A stretch of DNA of 64,000 nt from Hyphomicrobiales bacterium (GCA_900472485.1 UCII01000010.1:1-64000); one strand, 5' to 3'. Positions 9,322-19,024 are shown, numbered from the stretch's first letter. Numbers and translations: made by a program. The notes: generated by a model not told the origin, from the sequence alone.

Positions 9322-9523
9322 CTTGTGCATGGATCCTCGGGTCAAGCCCGAGGATGACGGGGCATTGGGGGTAGTCCTGTGGGCAAACGATAGTTTGCTT
9401 AGACAGGATTTCACTGTCACCACACAGTCAATCAGCGAAATGCATCTCCAAAGTCGCTATGTGTCTTTAGCCCATCCTCAAGCGCCGTCATCCTCGGGCT
9501 TGACCCGAGGATCCATGCACAAG
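9322..9523. repeat. 202-bp element with 39/40-nt terminal inverted repeats
   Basis: A 40-nt segment at 9322-9361 reappears inverted at 9484-9523 with one mismatch. Each copy is itself a palindrome with arms ATCCTCGGG and CCCGAGGAT around TCAAG. Between the copies a nested hairpin is visible at about 9376-9409 (TCCTGT/ACAGGA enclosing GCAAAC-gata-GTTTGC). The CCTCGGG/CCCGAGG palindrome is, from memory, of a type scattered between genes in many alphaproteobacteria. The two copies facing each other give a REP-doublet or small MITE-like layout. No transposase is present. Confidence 0.8.
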
Positions 9524-9952
9524 CCTTTCGGTATGGCCCAAGGCATCATGAGAACTTCATTCGCTATCCATCGATTTAAACGTTTCGGGCGGTAAGGTGA
9601 TCTATTGTAGATTTCGAAGTGCATTCTTGGGTTTCAAAGGCCCAATCGCAATTGCCCTTCAAAACGCCCCAATCTTTGCTCCTCCTGCCCTGCTATGGTC
9701 CAGATTTACCAGTAAATTTTGGGAAGGAAGTCTCCCAGGGCATTTCAAGCCGCTTCGCCGTTCTGGCAAAAGCGCATCACACCATGACGTCGCAATCTTC
9801 AGAGCGGGCTTCAATTATAAAGCTCTCCTCTGAATGAGGCCATATTTGCCAATATGGCCGGCAAGACTGCATGATGGGGTGACGAAGGGACTCCGGCATT
9901 CCGGGCTTTTAGCCCCAGCAGAGCAGCGGCGCACGGAAAAGGGGAAGAAAAG
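9524..9952. other. Non-coding stretch before the antiporter gene
   Basis: No convincing gene is seen. Short open frames here lack ribosome-binding sites and recognisable sequence. A small palindrome GGCCATATTTGCCAATATGGCC lies at about 9838-9859, about 95 bases before the antiporter start, and could be a regulatory dyad. Confidence 0.4.
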
Positions 9953-11803
9953 GTGGAGGCATTTTACGTCATCGTGCTGATCAGCACGGTTCTCATACTC
10001 ATTGCAGCCTTCTCCAGCCTCCTTGCTTTCCGCTTCGGCGCCCCCCTGCTGCTGCTCTTCCTGATGATCGGCCTTGCCGCCGGCACGGACGGGCTCGGCA
10101 TCGAATTCTCCAACAATTATCTCGCCTATATTCTCGGCTCCCTGGCGCTAGCCATCATTCTCTTCGATTCCGGCTACGGCACGCCGATCCAGGCCTTCAA
10201 GCTTGCTGCGGCACCCGCGCTGACCATCGCTTCCGTCGGCGTCATCGTAACGGCCGCATTGTTCGGCCTCGCCGCCACCTGGCTGCTCGGCTTCACCTGG
10301 CTGCAGGGCCTGCTGCTCGGCTCGATCGTCGCCTCGACGGATGCGGCCGCCGTCTTCTTCCTGCTGCGCATCGGCGGCATCAATATCCGTGACAAGGTGC
10401 GCTCGACACTGGAAGTCGAATCCGGCACCAACGACCCGATGGCAATCTTCCTGACGCTCGCCTTGGTGGAGCTCCTGGCAAATGGCGAAGGCTATGCCGG
10501 CATCAACCTCGCCATGCTCGCCACCTTCGTCCAGCAGATGGGGCTAGGCGTCATACTCGGCCTGCTCGGCGGCATGATGATCGTTCTCATCGTCGGCCGC
10601 CTGGAGACGGATCGCGGCCTGACGCCGATTTTCGTGCTGGCGCTGGCGCTCCTCGTCTTCTCGTTTACCGGCGCTGTCGGCGGCAGCGGCTTCCTGGCCG
10701 TCTATGTCGCAGGCATCTATGCCGGCAACCGCAAGCTGCCCGCATCCGCATCGATCAAGCGTTTCCAGGACGGCATGACCTGGCTGGCGCAGATCATCAT
10801 GTTTCTCGTACTTGGCCTGCTCGCCACGCCATCGGAATTTCCGGCGATCGCCATCCCCGCCATCGCGCTGGCACTGTTCCTGATCTTCGTTGCCCGGCCG
10901 ATTGCCGTCTGGCTCTGTGTGCTGCCGTTCGATTATACGCAGCGGGAAACCGGCTTCGTCGCCTGGGTCGGCTTGCGCGGCGCCGTCTCCATTCTTCTGG
11001 CCATTATGCCGATCCTCGGCGGCCTGCAGGCTGGCCAAACCTATTTCAACGTCGCCTTCATCGTCGTGCTGGTGTCGCTGCTCGTCCAGGGCTGGACCAT
11101 CAAGCCGATGGCGCGCCGGCTTGGCCTCATCATTCCCCCGCGCATGGGGGCGATCGACAAGGTCGAAGTCGACCTGCCGGGCACGGTCAACCACGAACTC
11201 CTCTCCTATCGTGTCGTGAAGGACAGCCCGGTCCTGCGCGGCGAGCGCATCCCGCGCTGGGCGACGCCGTCTCTCATCGTTCGCGATGGCAAGTCCATGC
11301 GCTATCAATATGCCGGCCGCCTGCGCGAAAACGATATCGTCTATCTTTTCGTCTCCCCCAATTATTCGCGCCTGCTCGACCGCCTCTTCGCCAGCCGCGC
11401 GCCGGTCGATCCTGAGGATGCCGAATTCTTCGGCGCCTTCTCGATCTCGCCGCTTCGCCCTGCAGCCGATCTCGATACTGCCTATGGACCGGGATTGCTG
11501 AGTGAGCAGGAGAAGGGACTGACCATAGCGGAGCTCATGCGCCATCGCCTCGGTGGCAAGGCCGACTATGCGGATCGCGTTCGTCTGGGCGAGATTATCC
11601 TCATCGTCCGCGATCTCGACGAGAACGATCATATCCAATCCGTCGGCATGTCGCTCGAGGCGGTGGAACCGCCCGTCATCATGCCGATCTTCATCAATCT
11701 CCATGATATTTTGAAGAGCGCCCGCGCCTATCTGCAGAAGCGCCGCGAGCGTGCGCATGAAGCCGTTTCAAGCGATTCGTCGACGGGCAAAAACGACGTC
11801 TGA
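9953..11803 (+). CDS. Potassium/proton antiporter (CPA family, CvrA/NhaP2 type)
   Basis: This 616-residue inner-membrane protein has about twelve hydrophobic segments in residues 1-395, with the transport-core motif [13 protein letters not shown] near 125. A cytoplasmic tail (about 400-600) follows that resembles the TrkA-C and small C-terminal domains of NhaP2/CvrA antiporters ([29 protein letters not shown]). The family exports K+ or Na+ in exchange for protons. The start is a GTG preceded by GGGGAAGAAAAGG. pgk follows after 71 bases. The ion is inferred from domain layout, not shown. Confidence 0.9.
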   Translation: MEAFYVIVLISTVLILIAAFSSLLAFRFGAPLLLLFLMIGLAAGTDGLGIEFSNNYLAYILGSLALAIILFDSGYGTPIQAFKLAAAPALTIASVGVIVTAALFGLAATWLLGFTWLQGLLLGSIVASTDAAAVFFLLRIGGINIRDKVRSTLEVESGTNDPMAIFLTLALVELLANGEGYAGINLAMLATFVQQMGLGVILGLLGGMMIVLIVGRLETDRGLTPIFVLALALLVFSFTGAVGGSGFLAVYVAGIYAGNRKLPASASIKRFQDGMTWLAQIIMFLVLGLLATPSEFPAIAIPAIALALFLIFVARPIAVWLCVLPFDYTQRETGFVAWVGLRGAVSILLAIMPILGGLQAGQTYFNVAFIVVLVSLLVQGWTIKPMARRLGLIIPPRMGAIDKVEVDLPGTVNHELLSYRVVKDSPVLRGERIPRWATPSLIVRDGKSMRYQYAGRLRENDIVYLFVSPNYSRLLDRLFASRAPVDPEDAEFFGAFSISPLRPAADLDTAYGPGLLSEQEKGLTIAELMRHRLGGKADYADRVRLGEIILIVRDLDENDHIQSVGMSLEAVEPPVIMPIFINLHDILKSARAYLQKRRERAHEAVSSDSSTGKNDV

Positions 11804-11874
11804 ACGCCTTGCGTCTGCGATCATCCGTAGTATGGTCGGCGCGCTTTTCGCCACCAACAATATTGGATCCTCCC

Positions 11875-13077
11875 ATGGCAGCCTTCAAAACTCTCGACGA
11901 TCTCACCGACATCTCCGGCAAGCGCGTACTGGTACGCGTCGACCTCAACGTGCCGGTCAAGGATGGCAAAGTCACCGATGCGACCCGCATCGAACGTGTC
12001 GCCCCGACGATTCTCGAATTGTCCGAAAAGGGTGCCAAGGTCATCCTGCTTGCCCATTTCGGCCGGCCAAAGGATGGCCCCTCCCCGGACCTCTCCCTCG
12101 GCCTCATCATACCGGCCGTCGAAGAAGTTCTGGATCATGCCGTTCTCTTCGCCTCCGATTGCATCGGCGCTCCGGCCGCCGACGCCGTTGCCAAGATGAA
12201 CAACGGCGACATCCTGCTGCTGGAAAACACCCGCTTCCACAAGGAAGAGGAAAAGAACGACGCGGCCTTCACCAAGGCACTTGCCGCCAATGGCGATATC
12301 TACGTCAACGATGCCTTCTCCGCTGCCCATCGCGCCCATTCCTCGACCGAGGGTCTCGCCCACCTGCTGCCGGCCTATGCGGGCCGCACGATGCAGGCAG
12401 AGCTTGAAGCCCTGGAAAAGGGCCTCGGCAATCCGGTGCGTCCAGTCGTCGCCATCGTCGGCGGTGCCAAGGTCTCCACCAAGATTGACCTCCTGATGAA
12501 TCTGGTGAAGAAGGTCGATGCGCTTGTCATCGGCGGCGGCATGGCCAACACCTTCCTTGCTGCCCGCGGTACCAACGTCGGCAAGTCGCTCTGCGAGCAT
12601 GACCTTGCCGATACCGCAAAGCAGATCATGATCGAAGCCGCTGCCTCCGGCTGCGCGATCGTGCTGCCGGAAGACGGCGTTGTCGCCCGTGAATTCAAGG
12701 CTGGTGCCGACAACGAAGTCGTCGCGATCGAAGCGATCCCCGCCGACGCCATGGTGCTCGATGTCGGCCCGAAGTCGGTCGAAGCGGTCAAGAACTGGAT
12801 CGGCCGCGCCACCACGCTGGTCTGGAACGGCCCGCTCGGCGCCTTCGAAATCACGCCTTTCGACGCTGCGACCGTCGCAGTCGCCAAATATGCCGCCGAA
12901 TGCACCAAAACCGGCAAGCTGACCTCGGTCGCCGGCGGCGGCGACACGGTTTCGGCGCTCAACCATGCCGGCGTTGCCGAGGACTTCACCTATGTCTCGA
13001 CGGCGGGCGGCGCGTTCCTCGAATGGATGGAAGGCAAGGTCCTGCCGGGCGTCGCAGTTCTGCAGGCCGGCAAGTAA
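11875..13077 (+). CDS. pgk: Phosphoglycerate kinase
   Basis: This 400-residue glycolytic kinase interconverts 1,3-bisphosphoglycerate plus ADP and 3-phosphoglycerate plus ATP. The PGK signature [12 protein letters not shown] is at residues 16-27, and the substrate motif AHFGRPK is near 60. The nucleotide-binding C-terminal domain shows [13 protein letters not shown] and the hinge [10 protein letters not shown], ending with the SVAGGGDT loop. The start at 11875 was chosen because [10 protein letters not shown] is the normal N terminus; the open frame extends 22 codons upstream. A strong terminator follows at 13106. Confidence 0.97.
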   Translation: MAAFKTLDDLTDISGKRVLVRVDLNVPVKDGKVTDATRIERVAPTILELSEKGAKVILLAHFGRPKDGPSPDLSLGLIIPAVEEVLDHAVLFASDCIGAPAADAVAKMNNGDILLLENTRFHKEEEKNDAAFTKALAANGDIYVNDAFSAAHRAHSSTEGLAHLLPAYAGRTMQAELEALEKGLGNPVRPVVAIVGGAKVSTKIDLLMNLVKKVDALVIGGGMANTFLAARGTNVGKSLCEHDLADTAKQIMIEAAASGCAIVLPEDGVVAREFKAGADNEVVAIEAIPADAMVLDVGPKSVEAVKNWIGRATTLVWNGPLGAFEITPFDAATVAVAKYAAECTKTGKLTSVAGGGDTVSALNHAGVAEDFTYVSTAGGAFLEWMEGKVLPGVAVLQAGK

Positions 13078-13105
13078 ACAAGCCTTATCGCCGTGAACGA
13101 TACGG

Positions 13106-13135
13106 GCCGCGAAAGCTAAAGCTTTCGCGGCTTTT
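13106..13135 (+). terminator. Rho-independent terminator of pgk
   Basis: A perfect 11-bp stem GCCGCGAAAGC/GCTTTCGCGGC with loop TAAA is followed by TTTT. It lies 28 bases after the pgk stop, which separates pgk from fba transcriptionally. Confidence 0.9.
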
Positions 13136-13155
13136 CCATGAGTGCTAGGATTACG

Positions 13156-13197
13156 TGAAAGACTTTCAAACGGTTGAAATCATTTCAATCGTTTCAA
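13156..13197. promoter_or_regulatory. Overlapping palindrome array upstream of fba
   Basis: Five TGAAA/TTTCA-type half-sites lie in 42 bases. Three overlapping dyads can be read: TGAAAGACTTTCA (13156-13168), TTTCAAACGGTTGAAA (13164-13179) and TTGAAATCATTTCAA (13174-13188). A further TTTCAA is at 13192-13197. The starts of successive TTTCAA/TTGAAA half-sites (13164, 13174, 13183, 13192) are 9-10 bases apart, close to one helical turn. The array is 94 bases before the fba start. It looks like an operator for a dimeric regulator, perhaps LacI type, but the regulator is not identified. Confidence 0.55.
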
Positions 13198-13290
13198 TTA
13201 GTTAGCCTGCCATTTCCCTCCTTCTACACTTCTGTTATCGCCGATCTATATTGTTCTTGTCGCCGAATGAAATCGCCTTGGAGAAACAAA

Positions 13291-14316
13291 ATGAGCGAAC
13301 GAATTGAAGACATTGCCGTAAAGATGGTTGCTGGTGGCAAGGGCCTCCTGGCGGCGGACGAATCCACCGCTACGATCAAGAAGCGCTTCGACGCCATCTC
13401 TCTCGTATCAACGGAAGAGAGCCGCCGCGACTATCGCGAAATGCTCTTCCGCTCCGACGACGCAATGAAAAAGTACATCTCCGGCGTCATCCTCTATGAG
13501 GAAACCCTCTTCCAGAAGGCCGCGGACGGCACCTCCTTCGTCGATATCATCAAGGCTGCCGACAGCATTCCCGGCATCAAGGTCGATGTCGGCGCCAAGC
13601 CGCTCGCCGGTTTCCCTGGCGAAACCGTCACCGAAGGTCTCGACGGCCTCGCCGACCGCCTGGCGAAATATTATGACGCCGGCGCCCGCTTTGCCAAATG
13701 GCGCGGCGTGATCGCCATTTCCGATACGCTGCCGACCTATGGCGCCATCAAGGCCAACGCCCATGCGCTCGCCCGCTACGCCGCCCTCTGCCAGCAGGCC
13801 AAGATCGTTCCGATCGTCGAGCCGGAAGTGCTGATGGATGGCGAGCCCGGCACGCAGAGCCTCGACCGCAGTGAGGAAGTTACCCGCTGGACGCTGCAGA
13901 TCGTCTTCCAGGAGCTCGCAGAAGCCCGCATCAAGCTCGAAGGCATGATCCTGAAGCCGAGCATGGTCATCGACGGTAAGAAGGTCCGCAAAGCCTCGGT
14001 CGAGCAGGTCGCCGAACGCACCGTCAAGGTTCTAAAGGAAACGGTTCCGTCAGCCGTTCCCGGTATCGCCTTCCTCTCCGGTGGCCAGTCCACCGAAGAG
14101 GCGACCGCCCACCTCTCCGCCATCAATTCCGGCTATGAACTGCCCTGGAAGGTGACCTTCTCCTATGGTCGCGCCCTGCAGGACAGCGCGCTGAAGGCAT
14201 GGGGCGGCAAGCCGGAAAACGTCGCCGCCGGCCAGCGCGCCTTTACCCATCGCGCCGAGATGAACTATCTCGCCGCCAAGGGCAGCTGGACCAAGGATCG
14301 CGAACAGGCTGCCTGA
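13291..14316 (+). CDS. Class I fructose-bisphosphate aldolase
   Basis: This 341-residue enzyme belongs to the Schiff-base (class I) aldolases, which cleave fructose-1,6-bisphosphate to two triose phosphates without a metal. Visible motifs are GKGLLAADESTATIKKRF (17-33), KWRGVIAISD, PIVEPEVLMDG, the Schiff-base segment LEGMILKPSMV with Lys222, and the phosphate-binding FLSGGQS. The ATG at 13291 has TTGGAGA upstream; the open frame extends further but without family sequence. It has its own upstream region with a palindrome array and its own terminator, so it seems independently regulated. Confidence 0.96.
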   Translation: MSERIEDIAVKMVAGGKGLLAADESTATIKKRFDAISLVSTEESRRDYREMLFRSDDAMKKYISGVILYEETLFQKAADGTSFVDIIKAADSIPGIKVDVGAKPLAGFPGETVTEGLDGLADRLAKYYDAGARFAKWRGVIAISDTLPTYGAIKANAHALARYAALCQQAKIVPIVEPEVLMDGEPGTQSLDRSEEVTRWTLQIVFQELAEARIKLEGMILKPSMVIDGKKVRKASVEQVAERTVKVLKETVPSAVPGIAFLSGGQSTEEATAHLSAINSGYELPWKVTFSYGRALQDSALKAWGGKPENVAAGQRAFTHRAEMNYLAAKGSWTKDREQAA

Positions 14317-14441
14317 TGCCAGCTGGAGCAATTCCAGGAAAAGTACACTGGAATTTCCGTCCGGAATTGCGTGGAAACAAAGGTATAGAGCGGTTCAGTG
14401 ACTCGGTGAAAAGCTGAACCGCTTGAGTATTCGAATGAACG

Positions 14442-14475
14442 AAAAGCCTCGGTCGCGATGCGATCGAGGCTTTTT
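14442..14475 (+). terminator. Rho-independent terminator after fba
   Basis: AGCCTCG at 14445-14451 pairs with CGAGGCT at 14465-14471; the inner GTCGC/GCGAT continues the stem, and five T residues follow. It lies 125 bases beyond the fba stop. The rest of the gap to 14650 shows no gene I can support. Confidence 0.85.
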
Positions 14476-14650
14476 GCTTTCGGGTAATGGCCAACCGAGC
14501 GTTCAGAACAGAGCAAGTTACATCTGACACAATGGTAGGAATAGGTTTGCTGTGATATCGGAAAACAAACCATGTCAAATGGATGTTACGAAAACGCGGC
14601 ACTAGCTTGTCCCACTTATAATAAAAGGGGCCAAATAGAGGGGTTGCCAC

Positions 14651-15913
14651 ATGCTTGCTTGGCGCAGTTTTGTTGCTGTTCTTTCTGTAGTTTTAGTTGC
14701 TCAAATAGACAATGCTTGCGCCCAACAGTTGCAGACGGCCGTTCCCGTTTTTTCCGCGACCGGACCGGACGCAGAGGCTTACGGTGAGAAACTCGGCTAC
14801 CCCGTAGGCTTGCCGCTGAGCGAACAACGGAACATGATCGGCAACTTCAGTCACGCCGATAAGCTCGCGCCAACGCATACGATCGCCGCCGCCGAGCATC
14901 CGTTACAGCTTTTACGCGCCCCGTCCGAAATTTCGGTCAAGTTCACGTTCGGCACCGAAACGGCCTCCTTGTCGAAATATCTCGACACCAATCCCACCAC
15001 GGGCCTGCTGATTGCCCACAACGACACGATCCTGTTTGAACATTACCAATATGGCCGCACCGATCGCGACCGCCTTGTCTCGCAATCCATGGCGAAAACC
15101 TTGACCGCTATGATGATCGGGATCGCGATTTCCGAGGGCGCCATCCATTCGATCGACGATACGGTTGAGACCTATGTGCCGGAGCTGAAAGGCACAGAAA
15201 TGGGCGTCACACCGATCCGCGCCTTGCTGCATATGGCCTCCGGCATTGCCTTCACCGAGAACTTCGGCAATCCCGACGATAATGTTCGGCTCAGCAATTC
15301 ACTGCTCGGCCCGGAAAAACTCGACCCAATCACGGCCGTATCGCGCTTCAACAAGCGAGTGGCGCCTCCCGATACTGTCTGGCACTACAGCAATCTCGAT
15401 ACGGAGGGGCTGAGCCTGGTCCTGACACACGCCACGCATATGAGCATGGCGGACTATCTCCAGTCCCGGATATGGCAGCCAATGGGGGCGGAAGCCAACG
15501 CGAACTGGCAGGTCGACAGCACCGGCCAGGAGGTGGGCTACTGCTGCTTCAGCGCGACACTGCGCGATTATGCCCGCTTTGGTCTGCTGCTCGCGCATGA
15601 CGGCGCCTTGAATGGCCGGCAGATCATCCCGCGCCAATGGCTGCTCGATGCGACACAGCCGGTCAAGCAAGGCTCGTTTCTTGCGGTCAATCACGAAACG
15701 AACCCCTGGGGCTACGGCTATCAAACCTGGCTGATGCCCGGTCCGCGCCGAACGTTTTTCCTGGACGGCAAAGCAGGCCAGCGCATCCTGGTCGATCCTG
15801 CGACACACCTGGTTCTCGTGCACACAGCGGTACGTGCAAAGCCCGGCGATGTCGGCAGTGCCGAGCTCGTCGAACTCTGGTCCAGCGTGCTCAAACAGTT
15901 TCAGAGCAATTAA
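14651..15913 (+). CDS. Serine hydrolase, beta-lactamase/penicillin-binding fold
   Basis: This 420-residue protein begins with a signal peptide (hydrophobic residues about 6-20, AQA-like cleavage near 24-26), so it is probably periplasmic. The catalytic SxxK motif is SMAK at residues 146-149, and the YxN motif appears as YSN in DTVWHYSNLDTEG. This resembles class C beta-lactamase-like esterases and 6-aminohexanoate-dimer hydrolases more than true beta-lactamases. The substrate is not deducible. It stands alone between the fba terminator and phzF and shows no sign of transfer. Confidence 0.85.
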   Translation: MLAWRSFVAVLSVVLVAQIDNACAQQLQTAVPVFSATGPDAEAYGEKLGYPVGLPLSEQRNMIGNFSHADKLAPTHTIAAAEHPLQLLRAPSEISVKFTFGTETASLSKYLDTNPTTGLLIAHNDTILFEHYQYGRTDRDRLVSQSMAKTLTAMMIGIAISEGAIHSIDDTVETYVPELKGTEMGVTPIRALLHMASGIAFTENFGNPDDNVRLSNSLLGPEKLDPITAVSRFNKRVAPPDTVWHYSNLDTEGLSLVLTHATHMSMADYLQSRIWQPMGAEANANWQVDSTGQEVGYCCFSATLRDYARFGLLLAHDGALNGRQIIPRQWLLDATQPVKQGSFLAVNHETNPWGYGYQTWLMPGPRRTFFLDGKAGQRILVDPATHLVLVHTAVRAKPGDVGSAELVELWSSVLKQFQSN

Positions 15914-16070
15914 CGCGATCGCCATTGCGTGATGCAGCCTTCAAGCTGACACGTAAGGCGGGCTGCCAGAGGGCACTGCTGGTGAAGTTGTCACCGGCAC
16001 AAGTTCCCGCTTCCAGCATCAGCCGGGCAACGGCTAAATCCTCTCAGATCTATGAAGCTGTGGGGCCGCC

Positions 16071-16988
16071 ATGAACACTGTCGCTTATGTCACCGTCGAT
16101 GTCTTCACATCCGAACGCTTCGTTGGCAATCCGCTGGCGGTCATCCCCGATGCCCGCGGTCTCGACAGCGACGCCATGCAGAAGATCGCAAGCGAATTCT
16201 GCTATTCCGAAACGACTTTCGTGCTGCCGCCGGAAAACCCGGAGCATACAGCCCGCGTCCGCATCTTCACGCCCACGGCCGAAATCCCCTTTGCCGGCCA
16301 TCCCAATGTCGGCACCGCCTTCGTCCTCGGCCAGCAGCAAGCGATCTTCGGAAAATCCATAAGTGACAGGCTGATCTTCGAAGAGGATGCCGGGCTTGTC
16401 GAGGTAACGTTGCTGCGCAACGGTGGCGGCGTCTTCGGCGCAAGCATCCGCGCACCGGGCAGACTTACGATCGGCGAGACCATAACCGACGAACTGATTG
16501 CCGCTTGTGTGCAGATCGATCCGCAATCGATCCGCCACGCAACCCATGCGCCGACCTTCGCATCCGTCGGCCTGCCTTTCGCCTTTGCAGAGCTGGATAG
16601 CCTCGAAACGCTCGCCAAGGCACGGCCGAATTCCGCCGTTTTTGCCGAGGCGGCCGCGCGGCACAAGGAAGACAAAACCGGCTTCTCGCTCTTTCTCTAC
16701 GTGCGCTCTCCCGAAAACCCGTGGGCTATCCGCGCCCGCATGTTTGCCCCGCTCGACAATGTGACGGAAGACCCGGCGACCGGCAGCGCCTCCGCCGCGA
16801 TCAGCGCCTATCTGACGTCCCTGCTTCCCGCGCAGGACGCGGAGGTAAAGATCACCATCGAGCAGGGCGTGGAGATGGGAAGACGCAGCCTTATCGGCGT
16901 TGATGTCAGGAAATCTGCCGGCACGGTAAACGAAGTCTTGCTGTCGGGCAGCAGCATCTCCGTCATGCGCGGAGAGATCCAACTTTAG
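16071..16988 (+). CDS. PhzF family isomerase
   Basis: This 305-residue protein has the duplicated hot-dog-like PhzF fold. The N terminus VAYVTVDVFTSERFVGNPLAVI is typical, and the catalytic Glu lies in CYSETTFVLPP at residue 47. FTPTAEIPFAGHPNVGTAFVL and the C-terminal EDPATGSASAAISAYL are the family signatures. Most PhzF homologues outside phenazine producers have no known substrate, and no phenazine genes are present here. It is probably a cytosolic isomerase or epimerase-like enzyme. Confidence 0.92.
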   Translation: MNTVAYVTVDVFTSERFVGNPLAVIPDARGLDSDAMQKIASEFCYSETTFVLPPENPEHTARVRIFTPTAEIPFAGHPNVGTAFVLGQQQAIFGKSISDRLIFEEDAGLVEVTLLRNGGGVFGASIRAPGRLTIGETITDELIAACVQIDPQSIRHATHAPTFASVGLPFAFAELDSLETLAKARPNSAVFAEAAARHKEDKTGFSLFLYVRSPENPWAIRARMFAPLDNVTEDPATGSASAAISAYLTSLLPAQDAEVKITIEQGVEMGRRSLIGVDVRKSAGTVNEVLLSGSSISVMRGEIQL

Positions 16989-17036
16989 GCAGCCGCGTGT
17001 TGCGGCGCTGAAGCCCTGAAACCAGCCCGAAATGCG

Positions 17037-17198
17037 CTAAAACACCTCGTTGATAACGAGCGCCACCGTCCAGACGGCAAAGGCGAAGATGGCGATCCTC
17101 CAGAAATCCGCCCTGCGTCTCAAGCCTGGCAATCCCAAGGGCTTGATGACATGCACCGCCATGGCGAGCAGGAGCAGCACCGCTATGGCTTTTGTCAC
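17037..17198 (-). CDS. Small membrane protein (53 aa), unannotated
   Basis: A GTG-started frame of 53 codons runs opposite to its neighbours. The product has two hydrophobic helices, about residues 4-18 (AIAVLLLLAMAVHVI) and 34-49 (RIAIFAFAVWTVALVI). A basic loop GLRRRADFW joins them, and the end is NEVF. GGGGAA lies about ten bases before the start. Coding is supported by the two-helix pattern with a positively charged loop and by the ribosome-binding site. I do not recognise a family. It sits between phzF and the MFS gene. Confidence 0.6.
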   Translation of the reverse strand: MTKAIAVLLLLAMAVHVIKPLGLPGLRRRADFWRIAIFAFAVWTVALVINEVF

Positions 17199-17427
17199 GC
17201 TATTTTTCCCCGTTTATGCAAGAGTGAGGGCAGCCGCGACCAAAAACCGCTGCACGCCTTTCGCGATCATGCTCTAATTGTCATAGGACGGACATTTTTC
17301 CGCGCCAACAGACTGTTTCTACAGGCCGATAGCGGCAATCCGGGACACAATCAATAGCGAATGCAGGCAGGGCACGATCCTGTCTTATCGGCTCCTAAAA
17401 ACGAGCCGCATGAAGGTGGGGAGCATG

Positions 17428-18699
17428 AAACGAAACATATTGCCGGTACTCGCTCTGCTGTTCGGCACGCTGTTCCTGTTTACGGGCAATGGCCTGCACA
17501 GCCTCTTGCTGCCCGTGCGCGGCACGGCCGAAGGCTATGCGACGACGACGCTCGGCCTACTCGGCACCACCTGGGCGACCGGCTTTGTGCTAGGCTGCCT
17601 GACCGCGCCGAAACTGGTTCGGCGCATAGGTCATGTGCGCGCCTTTTCGGGCTTCATCTCCGTCATCGCCATCATCGCGCTTCTGACCGGCATCATCGTC
17701 GACCCCATCTGGTGGGTGGCGTTGCGTGCCGTGACCGGCTTCTGCACGGCCGGCACCTCGATGATCATCGAGAGCTGGCTCAACGAACGCGCCACCAATG
17801 AAAGCCGTGGCGCGATCTTCTCGCTCTATATCGGCATTACGCTTATCGGCGCCGTCGCCGGTCAGATGATGGTGCCCTTCGCCGATATCCACACGCCCAT
17901 CCTCTTCATGGTGTGCGGCATCTGCTATTGTATCGCCATGCTGCCGACCACGCTGTCGACAGCCGCCTCGCCGCAGCCGCTGAAGGCCGTCAGCCTCGAC
18001 CTGAAGGCGCTGTACCGCAATTCGCCCGTCGCCTCGATCGGCATCCTACTCGTCGGCATCGCCAATGGCGCATACGGCACGCTCGGCGCCGTCTTTGGTG
18101 CCAAGGCCGGCCTTTCCGAAGGCGATATCGCGCTGATGATGAGCTCGACCATCTTCGCCGGCGCCGTAATGCAGCTGCCAGCCGGCCGTTTATCCGATCG
18201 CATCGATCGTCGCTACGTGCTCGCGGGCATGGCGGCGATTGCAGCCCTCGACGGACTGCTGCTCTTCCTGTTGAAGCCCGGCAGCCCGGCTTTCCTCATC
18301 AGCATGGTCGTCATCTATGGCGCCGTCGCCAACACGCTCTATCCGATCGCCGTCGCCCATGCCAACGACTTCGCCGCGCCGGAGGATTTCGTCAAGGTGT
18401 CGGGCGGTCTGCTGCTGCTCTACGGCATCGGCACGATCATCGGCCCGACGCTGAGCGGCCCGGTTATGTCCTCCATCGGCCCCTACTCGCTATTCTTCGT
18501 CACCGCTATCGCCCACGTGCTGATTACCTCCTATTCGATCTTCCGCAGCCGCATGCGCGCCGCAAAGCCGGCGGGCGATCGCGACGCCTATACGACCATG
18601 CCATCGGCCAACGCGCAGATGATCACACCGGAGAGCATGGCGCTGGCGCGCAGCGAGACTTCAAAAAAGGACGATATAACTGTAAATTACGGCACCTGA
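17428..18699 (+). CDS. Major facilitator superfamily transporter
   Basis: The product (423 residues from this ATG) has twelve hydrophobic segments typical of MFS carriers. The loop-2/3 motif appears as GFVLGCLTAPKLVRRIGHVRAF, and a second copy is in the C-terminal half (GRLSDRIDRRYVLAG). I prefer the ATG at 17428 because GGTGGGGAG precedes it; an in-frame ATG at 17410 is possible. The arrangement recalls YcaD-like carriers, and the substrate is unknown. A DUF1192 gene follows after 29 bases with an excellent ribosome-binding site, so the two may be co-transcribed. Confidence 0.9.
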   Translation, partial: KRNILPVLALLFGTLFLFTGNGLHSLLLPVRGTAEGYATTTLGLLGTTWATGFVLGCLTAPKLVRRIGHVRAFSGFISVIAIIALLTGIIVDPIWWVALRAVTGFCTAGTSMIIESWLNERATNESRGAIFSLYIGITLIGAVAGQMMVPFADIHTPILFMVCGICYCIAMLPTTLSTAASPQPLKAVSLDLKALYRNSPVASIGILLVGIANGAYGTLGAVFGAKAGLSEGDIALMMSSTIFAGAVMQLPAGRLSDRIDRRYVLAGMAAIAALDGLLLFLLKPGSPAFLISMVVIYGAVANTLYPIAVAHANDFAAPEDFVKVSGGLLLLYGIGTIIGPTLSGPVMSSIGPYSLFFVTAIAHVLITSYSIFRSRMRAAKPAGDRDAYTTMPSANAQMITPESMALARSETSKKDDITVNYGT

Positions 18700-18728
18700 T
18701 CTCTCGTGAAGGGAAAGGAGGAGCCGAA

Positions 18729-18920
18729 ATGAGCCTATTCGATGATGATCGTCCCAAGCAGCCATCCGCCCACGAGATCGGCAGCGACCTTTCGTTACTA
18801 TCGGTCGACGAGCTGAAAAGCCGCGTCGCATTGCTTCAGGGCGAGATCGCCCGGCTGGAAGAGGAAATCGCCACCAAGACCTCCGGCCGCAAGGCGGCGG
18901 ATAGCCTTTTCCGCTTCTAA
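18729..18920 (+). CDS. DUF1192 small protein
   Basis: This 63-residue protein begins MSLFDDDRPK and has a charged helix (LSVDELKSRVALLQGEIARLEEEIATK) that should form a coiled coil. It ends with the conserved ADSLFRF. This is the DUF1192 pattern common in alphaproteobacteria, often near rcdA. AAAGGAGGAG precedes the start at good spacing. The function is unknown; a protein-interaction role is suggested only by the helix. Confidence 0.88.
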   Translation: MSLFDDDRPKQPSAHEIGSDLSLLSVDELKSRVALLQGEIARLEEEIATKTSGRKAADSLFRF

Positions 18921-19024
18921 AGCTCAGCGCCAGAGAGGTATCGCCGCAGCACAAAATCTGGGCAGCGCAGTTCAGGATTAAGGCATGGTCAACTGAATAT
19001 TAAGCTTTACGACATATTACTATG

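Noticed and set aside
9323..9595. 90-codon open frame after the glycolipid-binding gene
   Set aside because: It runs through both inverted repeats and encodes repeat-derived peptides, so it is an artefact of the palindromes.
10544..11758. 404-codon open frame antisense to the antiporter gene
   Set aside because: Low-complexity Asp/Arg/Gln-rich translation, as expected from the reverse strand of a membrane-protein gene; no ribosome-binding site or family pattern.
14651..15913. True beta-lactamase resistance gene
   Set aside because: SxxK and YxN are present, but the length and surrounding sequence fit esterase or 6-aminohexanoate hydrolase-like proteins, and no AmpR-like regulator is nearby.
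16071..16988. Phenazine biosynthesis cluster
   Set aside because: Only a PhzF-family protein is present; no phzA-E or phzG genes are found.
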